NCBI GenBank assembly: GCA_007123785.1
Contig: SLGL01000379.1
Coordinates: 1 to 19,700, forward strand
Reading direction: 5' to 3'
DNA from: Balneolaceae bacterium
GTDB lineage: Bacteria > Bacteroidota > Rhodothermia > Balneolales > Balneolaceae
Length of the DNA: 19,700 nucleotides
Numbering within the stretch: the first letter of the stretch is position 1; every line of letters begins with the position of its first letter. A program made the position numbers and the translations under genes. This document shows positions 8,298 to 15,172 of this stretch, one piece after another. A model generated the notes under the pieces. The model saw nothing but the letters and a program-made list of their open reading frames with translations, did no database searches and had not been told where the DNA came from.

Positions 8298-9872
8298 ATG
8301 AAAAAATTATTAATCGTAGTCGCAGGCCTGTTTATCTTTATGGCGTGTGATGACTTTTTGACCGAGAGCCCGAAAACCGAGATTGCTGTAGATCAGTTTT
8401 TTAATGATCCGAGTGATGCAAGGAGTGCCGTAAATGCACTCTACAGAGATGGTTCGGGTGCGAATTCGTACGATTCAGGCGGATTCAGGGGCAGTAATGT
8501 AATGATTGGTGCTTTTATGAGTGGATTCTTTGATAATGAAGCCAAAGGCGAGCGTATCGAAGGTCAGCTTGCCCACGCCCTCCAGCAGGACCCGGTAAAC
8601 TTTAATGATTTTGCCGGTGGATGGTGGAATGCAAAATTCCGCGTAATCAATCGTGCAAACCTGGTGCTTTCCAGGATTAATGATATCCAGCCGATGGATG
8701 AGACGGAGCGTTCGAACCTGACTGCCGAAGCCCGGTATTTTCGTGCGCACAACTATTTCTCCCTGGTGAAGCTGTTCGGCGATGTACCATTGATTACGGA
8801 GCCTTTTGAAGGGCTGGATGACATCTTTGTAGAACGGCAAAGTTCTGACCTGATCTACGATTTGATCATCGAAGACCTGAACTGGGCACTTAACAATGCA
8901 TCGCTGCCCGATACACCGTTTGGCAGTGGTAACAGCGGGCGGATCACGGAAGGTACGGTAAACACACTGCTGGCAAAAGTTCATCTCCAGAGAGCGGGTT
9001 ATCCGCTTCAGCAAAATGATGGTTATGCAGCTGCAGCCGATGCTGCCCGGAGCATCATCAATTCAGGAACATACAGCCTGATCGAACACGGCAGCAATAT
9101 TCAAGGCCAAAGTGCATACAACCAGATGAGAACATCTCAACAGGAAGCCGAGTATATCTGGTCGGTTGAGTACGATGGTGATATTGCAGTGAGCCAGTAT
9201 CCCAGAATTACTGTTCCGGGTGTTATTAGACCTTCGGGAATTCAGTATGGCCGGACACTGAATATGTACCGTCCGATTACTGCGTTCGTGAGAATGTACG
9301 ATCCCGAGAATGACCTTCGAATTCAAAATCGTCAGATGTTTTTCACTTCGCTTGAAGTGGGTGGTGAGGAACTGGAGTTTGGAGAATATGTTCCATACAT
9401 CTGGTTCGAAGAGCAGGCAATTTTCGAAACGGCGAGAGGCACCAGGAACCTCAACATTACACGGTTCCCTGAAGTGCTGTTGGTTGCTGCCGAAGCAATT
9501 GCGCGATCTGAAGGTGTAACAGGTGAAGCTGTAGGTTATCTGGCTGATGTTCGTTCCCGTGCCTACTGGAATACCGATCGTTCTGAAATTGAATCCCAGC
9601 TTAGCGGCCTCTCTGTTGATGATTTTGTAGAGGAGGTTTGGACAGAGCGTTACCGTGAACTCGCTCTCGATTTTGTGGCCTGGCCCGACATACTCCGTAC
9701 ACGACAATATCCTACAACTTCAGCCGATAATCCCGGCGAAGTGAATTATGTGAACGTGATTGGTGCCAATAACAACTGGGGTCAAACGTATCAGGAACGC
9801 GATCTGCTTTATCCAATCCCGGACAGCGAGATGCAGCGTAATGAAAATTTAATCCAGAACCCCGGTTATTAA
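8298..9872 (+). CDS. SusD/RagB-like substrate-binding outer-membrane lipoprotein
   Basis: Surface lipoprotein of 524 aa that caps the SusC barrel and captures substrate. The signal peptide ends at a lipobox (IFMAC) with Cys17, followed by DDFLTESPKTEIA, a typical SusD N-terminus. NALYRDGSG, LTAEARYFRAHNYFSLVKLFGDVPLI and the helical TPR-like segments fit the SusD fold. The C-terminal signature ERYRELALDFVAWPDILRT and the ending LLYPIPDSEMQRNENLIQNPGY are characteristic. It starts at the ATG at 8298, 21 nt after susC, and is surely co-transcribed. Two hairpins close the operon. Nothing is truncated or missing. Confidence 0.96.
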   Translation: MKKLLIVVAGLFIFMACDDFLTESPKTEIAVDQFFNDPSDARSAVNALYRDGSGANSYDSGGFRGSNVMIGAFMSGFFDNEAKGERIEGQLAHALQQDPVNFNDFAGGWWNAKFRVINRANLVLSRINDIQPMDETERSNLTAEARYFRAHNYFSLVKLFGDVPLITEPFEGLDDIFVERQSSDLIYDLIIEDLNWALNNASLPDTPFGSGNSGRITEGTVNTLLAKVHLQRAGYPLQQNDGYAAAADAARSIINSGTYSLIEHGSNIQGQSAYNQMRTSQQEAEYIWSVEYDGDIAVSQYPRITVPGVIRPSGIQYGRTLNMYRPITAFVRMYDPENDLRIQNRQMFFTSLEVGGEELEFGEYVPYIWFEEQAIFETARGTRNLNITRFPEVLLVAAEAIARSEGVTGEAVGYLADVRSRAYWNTDRSEIESQLSGLSVDDFVEEVWTERYRELALDFVAWPDILRTRQYPTTSADNPGEVNYVNVIGANNNWGQTYQERDLLYPIPDSEMQRNENLIQNPGY

Positions 9873-9885
9873 GGATTGAACAAGT

Positions 9886-9913
9886 TTATCATTAAAAGCT
9901 ATTTTAATGATAA
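9886..9913 (+). terminator. AT-rich hairpin directly after susD
   Basis: TTATCATTAAAA, loop GCTA, TTTTAATGATAA give a perfect 12-bp AT-rich stem starting 14 nt after the susD stop. It could be a weak first terminator or a 3'-end stabilising hairpin ahead of the strong terminator. Confidence 0.45.
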
Positions 9914-9928
9914 TATTCTATTTTTTCG

Positions 9929-9962
9929 AAAACAGCCCTGCTCATGCAGGGCTGTTTTTTTT
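9929..9962 (+). terminator. Strong Rho-independent terminator of the susCD operon
   Basis: AACAGCCCTGC, loop TCAT, GCAGGGCTGTT is a perfect GC-rich stem followed by an uninterrupted T run. The A-rich 5' side makes it potentially bidirectional. Confidence 0.9.
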
Positions 9963-9987
9963 GCGCCTGGCATGGTGCAGGATCTAA

Positions 9988-10422
9988 CTCAACTTCCGCA
10001 AAAGCCAGGAAATCGGCCTCAATTGCTCCTAAACGATAATAAGTAAATGCTACAAATTAAGTATGATTCCTTGTTGGAATGATGAAGCACTAATGGTTGA
10101 TGAGTCAGCAAAGGCAGCCCTGAAAGGGCGACAGCATTAACATCATAGGGCATCGCCCTATGATCGAAGAGACCCAAACTTACGTCAGCCCTTAAAGGGC
10201 GTAAGCCTCACCGGGACGATGAGCCAGGCCTTCGTCCATTCAGGATTGACCTGTTAAACCGTTGGCTGCACACAGAATGAAGGCCTGTGTTGTTGATTTA
10301 GCCCGCCTTGGGTCTACCTTTAACTGAAATCAGACCATTCATGATGAAGTGTCAAAGTCGCCATACCTTGTCAATTAAGTTTACATTCGTAGCAACTATT
10401 TATCAATTTTGCGGAAGTTGAG
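9988..10422. repeat. Roughly 435-bp non-coding block bounded by 16-bp inverted repeats
   Basis: CTCAACTTCCGCAAAA at 9988-10003 recurs as its exact reverse complement at 10407-10422. Nothing between them encodes a protein. The interior holds several palindromes, listed separately, and a 9-bp inverted repeat CAGGCCTTC (10225-10233)/GAAGGCCTG (10279-10287). The architecture suggests a non-autonomous mobile or MITE-like element, or an insertion sequence that lost its transposase. No clear target-site duplication is visible, so mobility is inference. The remainder of the susD-purL gap is covered by the terminators, the purL promoter and its leader; I see nothing else in it. Confidence 0.55.
10117..10200. 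repeat. Cluster of three REP-like palindromes
   Basis: Three hairpins occur in 84 bp: GCCCT-GAA-AGGGC (10117-10129), ATCATAGGGC-ATC-GCCCTATGAT (10142-10164, perfect 10-bp stem) and GCCCTT-A-AAGGGC (10188-10200). All share the GCCCT/AGGGC core. From memory, this pattern of alternating 'ccctgaaaggg' and 'catagggc...gccctatg' units is scattered through intergenic regions of many Bacteroidota-type genomes and resembles REP sequences moved by IS200-like REP-associated transposases. That family assignment is inference. Confidence 0.6.
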
Positions 10423-10605
10423 CTATAGCCAGCATTTCTCAATAAAAAATAAATAAAACTCTACCCATTTTAATATCAGGGCCTTATCCTGAAATATTAG
10501 GGGCAATACCAAAGCCACCCTGTTTTACTGCGACATTTTCCCCTCAACTATATTGAATCTAAAATGATATGTTCAACGTACCCAAATACGTTTCCGCTGC
10601 TATTT

Positions 10606-10613
10606 TATCTTTG
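10606..10613 (+). promoter_or_regulatory. Putative purL promoter -7 element
   Basis: TATCTTTG matches the Bacteroidota housekeeping -7 consensus TAnnTTTG. It would give a leader of about 145 nt before purL. No convincing -33 TTG lies at the expected distance, so support is partial. The identical octamer sits upstream of rocD. Confidence 0.4.
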
Positions 10614-10620
10614 CCTTACT

Positions 10621-10712
10621 GAGAAGAAAATCTCTTGCTGTGAAAAGCGGGTCAGGAATTATTCTCTCACTCTGGAAATAAGAATCTACTAATAACAAGA
10701 GATTTCATCCTC
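10621..10712 (+). promoter_or_regulatory. Long-range inverted repeat in the purL leader
   Basis: AAATCTCTTG (10628-10637) is the exact reverse complement of CAAGAGATTT (10696-10705). Extending outward to 10621 and 10712 keeps 14 of 17 positions paired. A T-rich segment (TCATCTTTTTG) follows. If transcription starts near 10620 this becomes a large closing stem in the 5' leader, reminiscent of an attenuator or riboswitch. It does not match a riboswitch class I recognise. Confidence 0.4.
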
Positions 10713-10763
10713 ATCTTTTTGTAATTTTAAGGCTATTTAAAATTATCAAATAAAGAGCCTCAG

Positions 10764-13001
10764 ATGTCTCAAACTACGCTGAAAGAACCTGAAGTAACCC
10801 TTGAACTCGCTAAAGATCATGGTCTCACCGAAGAAGAGTTCGATATGATCAAAAATTACCTGGGCCGGACACCCACCTTTACCGAGCTGGGTGTCTATTC
10901 AGTGATGTGGAGTGAGCACTGTTCCTACAAGAACTCCATCCTTGAAATCAAAAAACTGCCGCGTGAAGGGGAACATCTTCTTGTGGAAGCCGGAGAAGAA
11001 AATGCCGGCCTGGTTGATATTGGAGACGGACTCGCCTGCGCATTTAAAGTGGAAAGCCACAACCATCCCAGTGCTATTGAACCATACCAGGGGGCGGCAA
11101 CAGGTGTGGGCGGTATTCACCGGGATATTTTTACGATGGGTGCACGTCCGGTTGCATCACTCAACTCTCTTCGTTTCGGAACGATGAACAATCCCCGCGT
11201 CAGATATCTGCTTGATGGAGTGGTACGCGGAATTTCGGACTACGGAAATTCCTTCGGCATTCCCATGATCGGCGGTGAAATTTACTTTGATGAAGCCTAT
11301 GAAGGCAATCCGCTTGTAAATGCGATGAGTGTGGGTATCGTAAAAGTGGGCGAAACCGCATCAGCTATCGCAGAGGGAATTGGGAATCCGGTGCTGATTG
11401 TGGGCTCAAGTACAGGACGTGATGGCATTCACGGGGCCACGTTTGCATCGGAAGATATCAGTGAGGAGAGTGAAGCCAAACGCCCCAGCGTGCAGGTGGG
11501 AGATCCATTTACCGAAAAACTGCTGCTGGAAGCCAGTCTTGAAGCTCTTAAAACAGGTGTTGTGGTTGGAATGCAGGATATGGGAGCGGCCGGAATTGCC
11601 TGTTCCTCCTCCGAGATGACGGCCAAAGGGGGGCAGGGAATGAAACTCGATCTCGATAAAGTACCTGCCCGTGAAGAAGGAATGACCGCCTACGAGCTGC
11701 TTTTGAGTGAAAGCCAGGAGCGGATGCTTGTGGTCGCTGAAAAAGGGCGTGAACAGGAAATCATAGATGTTTATGAAAAATGGGACCTGAATGCCGTGGT
11801 AATCGGTGAAGTAGTTGAGGGAGAACATGTAACCTACTGGAAAGACGGAGAAATCAAAGCGGAGATTCCGGCAGACTCACTGGTGCTTGGCGGAGGTGCT
11901 CCTCAGTATGTTCGCGAAGCCATAAAGCCCGATTATATCGACGGAGTGCAGAGTTTTGATGCAGCAACCCTGGATCATCCCGAAAACCATAATGATATCT
12001 TGCTGAAATTACTGGCATCGCCTAATGTTGCTTCCAAACGATGGGTTCATGAACAGTACGATACGATGGTGCGCACCAATACGGTGAATGGGCCGGGTGC
12101 TTCCAATTCCGGGGTCATTCGTATTAAAGGTTCCAAAAAAGGACTGGTCGCCAAAACCGATTGCAACGGACGTTATGTCTATTTGAATCCACGAAAAGGA
12201 GGGCAGATTGCTGTTGCTGAATCGGCCAGGAATGTAGTTTGCAGCGGTGGACGGCCGGTAGCTATCACGAACTGCCTGAATTTTGGAAATCCCTACAAAC
12301 CAGATGTTTACTGGACTTTCAAAGAAGCTCTCGGTGGAATGGGAGATGCCTGCCGGGCACTGAACACGCCCGTGACTGGAGGTAATGTTAGTCTTTACAA
12401 TGAAAATCCGAAAGGAGCCATATTCCCGACTCCCGTCATTGGAATGCTTGGCATCATTGAAGATGTGGAAAACCATACGATGACACCCGGGTTCAAACAG
12501 GAAGGGGATGTGCTCTATTATATCGGTGCAGAACGAAAAGGACTGGGTGGTTCCGAATATCTGAGTACGATACACAAACTTACAACAGGTGATGCTCCCG
12601 AACTGAATCTCGACTTTGAAGTAAAGTTACAGGAATTCCTGCTCGATTTGATTCAGTCGGGAAATATCAATGCAGCGCATGATGTTTCGGACGGCGGACT
12701 GGCTGTAACTCTCGCCGAAATGGCGATTTTTTCCGGGATTGGAGCTTCGGTTTCGGCAAAAGGGCTGAACGATTCAACCCATGAAATTTTATATAGTGAA
12801 GCGCAGTCGGGTGTAGTGGTAAGTGTCAGCAGTGAACAGAAACCGGATTTTGAAAAGAAACTTTCCACATCCGGGATTCCGTTTCAGGCACTTGGTGTGG
12901 TGGGTGGCAGCGAATTGATCATTAATACCGATGTGAACCTCCCCGTATCAATAATGGAAGAAGCTTATGAAACGGCCATTCCGAAAGCGATGGAACAGTA
13001 G
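10764..13001 (+). CDS. purL: Phosphoribosylformylglycinamidine synthase subunit PurL (small type)
   Basis: Catalyses the fourth step of de novo purine synthesis, FGAR + ATP + glutamine-derived ammonia to FGAM. The 745-aa length fits the small PurL of three-subunit systems (about 740 aa), which needs separate PurS and PurQ; neither is in this window. Diagnostic motifs are MWSEHCSYKNS (His52), FKVESHNHPSAIEPYQGAATGVGG (97-117), RDIFTMGARPV (120-130), DMGAAGIACSSSEM and, in the second half, NVVCSGGRPVAITNCLNFGNPYKP, TGGNVSLYNE and AAHDVSDGGLAVTLAEM. The paired AIRS-type halves are complete. It starts at the ATG at 10764 with only a weak GAG upstream. It stands alone on this strand, behind a long leader with an inverted repeat. 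Confidence 0.97.
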   Translation: MSQTTLKEPEVTLELAKDHGLTEEEFDMIKNYLGRTPTFTELGVYSVMWSEHCSYKNSILEIKKLPREGEHLLVEAGEENAGLVDIGDGLACAFKVESHNHPSAIEPYQGAATGVGGIHRDIFTMGARPVASLNSLRFGTMNNPRVRYLLDGVVRGISDYGNSFGIPMIGGEIYFDEAYEGNPLVNAMSVGIVKVGETASAIAEGIGNPVLIVGSSTGRDGIHGATFASEDISEESEAKRPSVQVGDPFTEKLLLEASLEALKTGVVVGMQDMGAAGIACSSSEMTAKGGQGMKLDLDKVPAREEGMTAYELLLSESQERMLVVAEKGREQEIIDVYEKWDLNAVVIGEVVEGEHVTYWKDGEIKAEIPADSLVLGGGAPQYVREAIKPDYIDGVQSFDAATLDHPENHNDILLKLLASPNVASKRWVHEQYDTMVRTNTVNGPGASNSGVIRIKGSKKGLVAKTDCNGRYVYLNPRKGGQIAVAESARNVVCSGGRPVAITNCLNFGNPYKPDVYWTFKEALGGMGDACRALNTPVTGGNVSLYNENPKGAIFPTPVIGMLGIIEDVENHTMTPGFKQEGDVLYYIGAERKGLGGSEYLSTIHKLTTGDAPELNLDFEVKLQEFLLDLIQSGNINAAHDVSDGGLAVTLAEMAIFSGIGASVSAKGLNDSTHEILYSEAQSGVVVSVSSEQKPDFEKKLSTSGIPFQALGVVGGSELIINTDVNLPVSIMEEAYETAIPKAMEQ

Positions 13002-13090
13002 GTCTCGGATTTAAGTTTTGAGTGTTAAGTTTTTAGTTGATCGGTGACTCATTAGTGTAATGTCAACAGAAAAATCAACATGAAACCGTA

Positions 13091-14002
13091 TTATCTTGAC
13101 CCGGTTTCACGCGGAGGAAGCGAGCGAAGATAATCAAATAATCCGGATAGCTCTTCGTCCGTCATAAAACCGAACACACTCCAGGGCATAAATTCCGGAT
13201 TCATCTCTCGGCCGTCAGGAGTTATTCCAGTTCTCATCGTTGTGAAAAAGCTTTCTTCACTATAATCTGCCAGGGCGCCTCCGGTTGTAATATTCGAAGC
13301 CTGAGGCCAATGAGGCGGTACACCGGGAATTGGCCCGCCTCCGTAGTTGTCACCATGACAGCCGATACAGGTGGTTGCAACATATGCGCCCAGTTCCCTG
13401 GGCGAACGTTCAGCCACCGGTTCCGGAATTGAAACAGAATGATCGATGAGCCGGGCGGGGAAAAGATGGATTTCTCCTCCGCCAAGTATGTACATAGCCC
13501 GGAATGGGAGGGCAATTTTGGTTTTTGGCAGATGCCTGCTGTCAACCGGGTCTTTACTTCGGATATAGGCAATGAGCGCTGCCATATCTTTGGAATCGAT
13601 CAGATTGTACTCATGTGAAGGCATAAAAATAACCGATTTGCCATCCTTCCGGACACCATGCCGAATGGCCCGTATGAAGTCTTCATCACTGTAATCTCTT
13701 CCTATACCTCCGGGTCCGTCCGTAAGGTTTGTGGCAATTAACATCCCGACAACCGGATCCTCAATAAAAATTTTTCCGCCCAGATTGTCTCCGTGGCACT
13801 CCACACAGGCCCTGATTGTTGCCACATGCCTGCCCGTCTGCAGGAGTTCTTCACTGTTATAATCAATTTGCAGCGGGGGAACATCAATATGATAGACCTG
13901 GTTTTCGTGCTGTTTACTTATAAAAAACAGTATCGTAACAACCGATATTAATACCAGAACAATACCACCCAAAACAATGCCAATCCATTTTAATATTTTC
14001 AT
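13091..14002 (-). CDS. Membrane-anchored diheme cytochrome c
   Basis: Periplasm-facing electron carrier of 303 aa. An uncleaved-type N-terminal membrane helix (about 6-28) is followed by two cytochrome c domains. Heme 1 attaches at CVECH (Cys66, Cys69, His70) with probable distal ligand Met127 (FMPSHEY). Heme 2 attaches at CIGCH (Cys212, Cys215, His216) with probable ligand Met272 (FMPW). The start is ATG 14002, because AAGGAG lies 5 nt upstream and the N-terminus then aligns with the neighbouring paralogue; a longer frame opening at 14089 would read through the upstream box. Redox partner is not indicated by the neighbours. This copy is intact, unlike its upstream twin. Confidence 0.93.
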   Translation of the reverse strand: MKILKWIGIVLGGIVLVLISVVTILFFISKQHENQVYHIDVPPLQIDYNSEELLQTGRHVATIRACVECHGDNLGGKIFIEDPVVGMLIATNLTDGPGGIGRDYSDEDFIRAIRHGVRKDGKSVIFMPSHEYNLIDSKDMAALIAYIRSKDPVDSRHLPKTKIALPFRAMYILGGGEIHLFPARLIDHSVSIPEPVAERSPRELGAYVATTCIGCHGDNYGGGPIPGVPPHWPQASNITTGGALADYSEESFFTTMRTGITPDGREMNPEFMPWSVFGFMTDEELSGLFDYLRSLPPRETGSR

Positions 14003-14007
14003 ACTAT

Positions 14008-14013
14008 CTCCTT
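14008..14013 (-). promoter_or_regulatory. Shine-Dalgarno site fixing the cytochrome c start
   Basis: On the minus strand AAGGAG sits 5 nt before ATG 14002. It is the clearest ribosome-binding site in the window and argues against the longer start at 14089. Confidence 0.8.
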
Positions 14014-14048
14014 GCCTTTTAGTTAGTTGTAAGAGAAAAGCCAATTTC

Positions 14049-14092
14049 GGATAGTAGTAACTTATATGGTGTGAATCAATATCTGGCAAAAT
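14049..14092 (-). repeat. Duplicated upstream block, copy 1 (before the intact cytochrome)
   Basis: Plus-strand elements GGATAGTAGTAAC (14049), TGAATCAA (14072) and GGCAAAATT (14085) recur in the same order ahead of the second cytochrome gene at 15029, 15052 and 15077. The first two elements start 23 nt apart in both copies. The block lies between the two cytochrome genes and probably contains promoter or operator sequence carried along in the tandem duplication. Confidence 0.6.
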
Positions 14093-14098
14093 TTTTTT

Positions 14099-14980
14099 CT
14101 ATACAGAAGTACCACTGTCTTGTATAACTCTCCGACCCTTTTGCAATGGGCAAGACACTACTTTTTTGGCAGAGAATCCAGGATCCATTTGATGTCCGGC
14201 GGGTGTAACTCCGGTTCTCATGGCCGTAAAAAATTCTTCCTCAGTCCAGCTGCCAATAGGTCCGTCAGGTGTGAGGTCGGGTGCTTCCGGCCAGTCAGGC
14301 GGAACTCCAGTAATCCTGCCTCCTGAAAAATCGGGTTTATGACAGCCTCCACAGGTAGCAGAAAGGTATTCACCAAGCTCCATCATGGATCGTTCGGCAA
14401 CCGGTTCGGGAATAGAAAAGGAGTGATCAATAAAGCGCCGTGGGAATAGTTCTACATCTGGCAGTAAAATGTGGCCAATCCTGGCGAGCAGCCCGATACG
14501 ACTTGTCGGTAGTTCATTGTTAACCGGGGGCACGCTGCGTATGTAGGCGATCAATGCGGTTAAATCATTCCGGTCAATTTGCACGTACTCATCAGAAGGC
14601 ATAAAAACCACCGATTCACCCTTGTTGTTAACCCCGTGGCGTATTGCGCGTAGGAAATCCTTATCCGAATAGCCGCTGCCAATACCCCCTTTTCCTGTGA
14701 TCAGATTGGTGGCGACAACAAGCCCTGTGATATGGTCTTCATAAGTAATTTTGCCCCCGAGATTTGCACCGTGGCAATCTCTGCACTGACGGATAGTTGC
14801 AACATGTTCTCCCCGCGCTAAAAGTTCCTCGTCTTCAGGGTCATAATGGAGTGAAGAAACTTGAATTGTGTAAACAGCAGTTCTCTGATGTTCAGTAATC
14901 AGGTAAGAGATAAAAACAAGCAGAATCAGCAACAGTAACACAGAGAAAGCTGCCAGTGATATCCATTTTAGAAACTTCAA
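14099..14980 (-). CDS. Diheme cytochrome c paralogue with frameshifted C-terminus (probable decaying copy)
   Basis: Paralogue of the 13091-14002 gene, 293 aa, aligning almost residue for residue up to about 268. It has an N-terminal membrane helix (about 8-28), heme 1 at CRDCH (Cys66, Cys69, His70) with Met127, and heme 2 at CGGCH (Cys210, Cys213, His214). After MDPGF (265-269) the frame diverges into an unrelated Lys/Arg-rich tail. Reading one frame over gives L-P-K-K, then a TAG at 14158-14160, then VGELYK, which resembles the DEELSG of the twin. The distal Met ligand of heme 2 (FMPW) is therefore lost. The start is TTG at 14980 without a good ribosome site. Both signs suggest a degenerating copy, though a shortened protein could still be made. 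Transcribed before the intact copy, 96 bp apart. Confidence 0.8.
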   Translation of the reverse strand: MKFLKWISLAAFSVLLLLILLVFISYLITEHQRTAVYTIQVSSLHYDPEDEELLARGEHVATIRQCRDCHGANLGGKITYEDHITGLVVATNLITGKGGIGSGYSDKDFLRAIRHGVNNKGESVVFMPSDEYVQIDRNDLTALIAYIRSVPPVNNELPTSRIGLLARIGHILLPDVELFPRRFIDHSFSIPEPVAERSMMELGEYLSATCGGCHKPDFSGGRITGVPPDWPEAPDLTPDGPIGSWTEEEFFTAMRTGVTPAGHQMDPGFSAKKVVSCPLQKGRRVIQDSGTSV

Positions 14981-15028
14981 AAAATGTTATTGAGGTTGTG
15001 TAATAAGTTTCACAAAAACAATCCTTTT

Positions 15029-15087
15029 GGATAGTAACAGATTCTGGGTAATGAATCAAAAAAAATCAGGATTCCAGGCCAAAATTA
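15029..15087 (-). promoter_or_regulatory. Duplicated upstream block, copy 2, with putative promoter of the cytochrome pair
   Basis: Holds GGATAGTAAC (15029), TGAATCAA (15052) and GGCCAAAATTA (15077-15087), mirroring the block before the intact cytochrome. On the minus strand the last element reads TAATTTTG, a match to the TAnnTTTG -7 consensus, about 100 nt upstream of the TTG start at 14980. Promoter function is inferred from conservation and motif fit. Confidence 0.5.
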
Positions 15088-15172
15088 AAGTGGGAAAACG
15101 GGCATCGTTGTGATGAACGATTCTTCAATATTCTGGCTTTATTTTATCAAATTAATCAAAAATAAAATTTTT

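Noticed and set aside
9063..9707. 214-codon minus-strand frame inside susD
   Set aside because: Lies wholly antisense to a well-supported SusD gene; the translation has no family features.
10117..10200. CRISPR array
   Set aside because: The palindromes are not identical direct repeats and the spacing is not uniform; no cas genes are nearby.
12009..12575. 188-codon minus-strand frame inside purL
   Set aside because: Antisense shadow of conserved PurL coding sequence.
13082..13110. Hairpin TGAAACCG...CGGTTTCA between purL and the cytochrome gene as a terminator
   Set aside because: Overlaps the cytochrome C-terminal codons, has a 13-nt loop and no T run on either strand.
14003..14089. 29-residue N-terminal extension of the intact cytochrome c
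   Set aside because: AAGGAG 5 nt before ATG 14002 and alignment with the paralogue's N-terminus favour the shorter protein; the extension overlaps the conserved upstream box.
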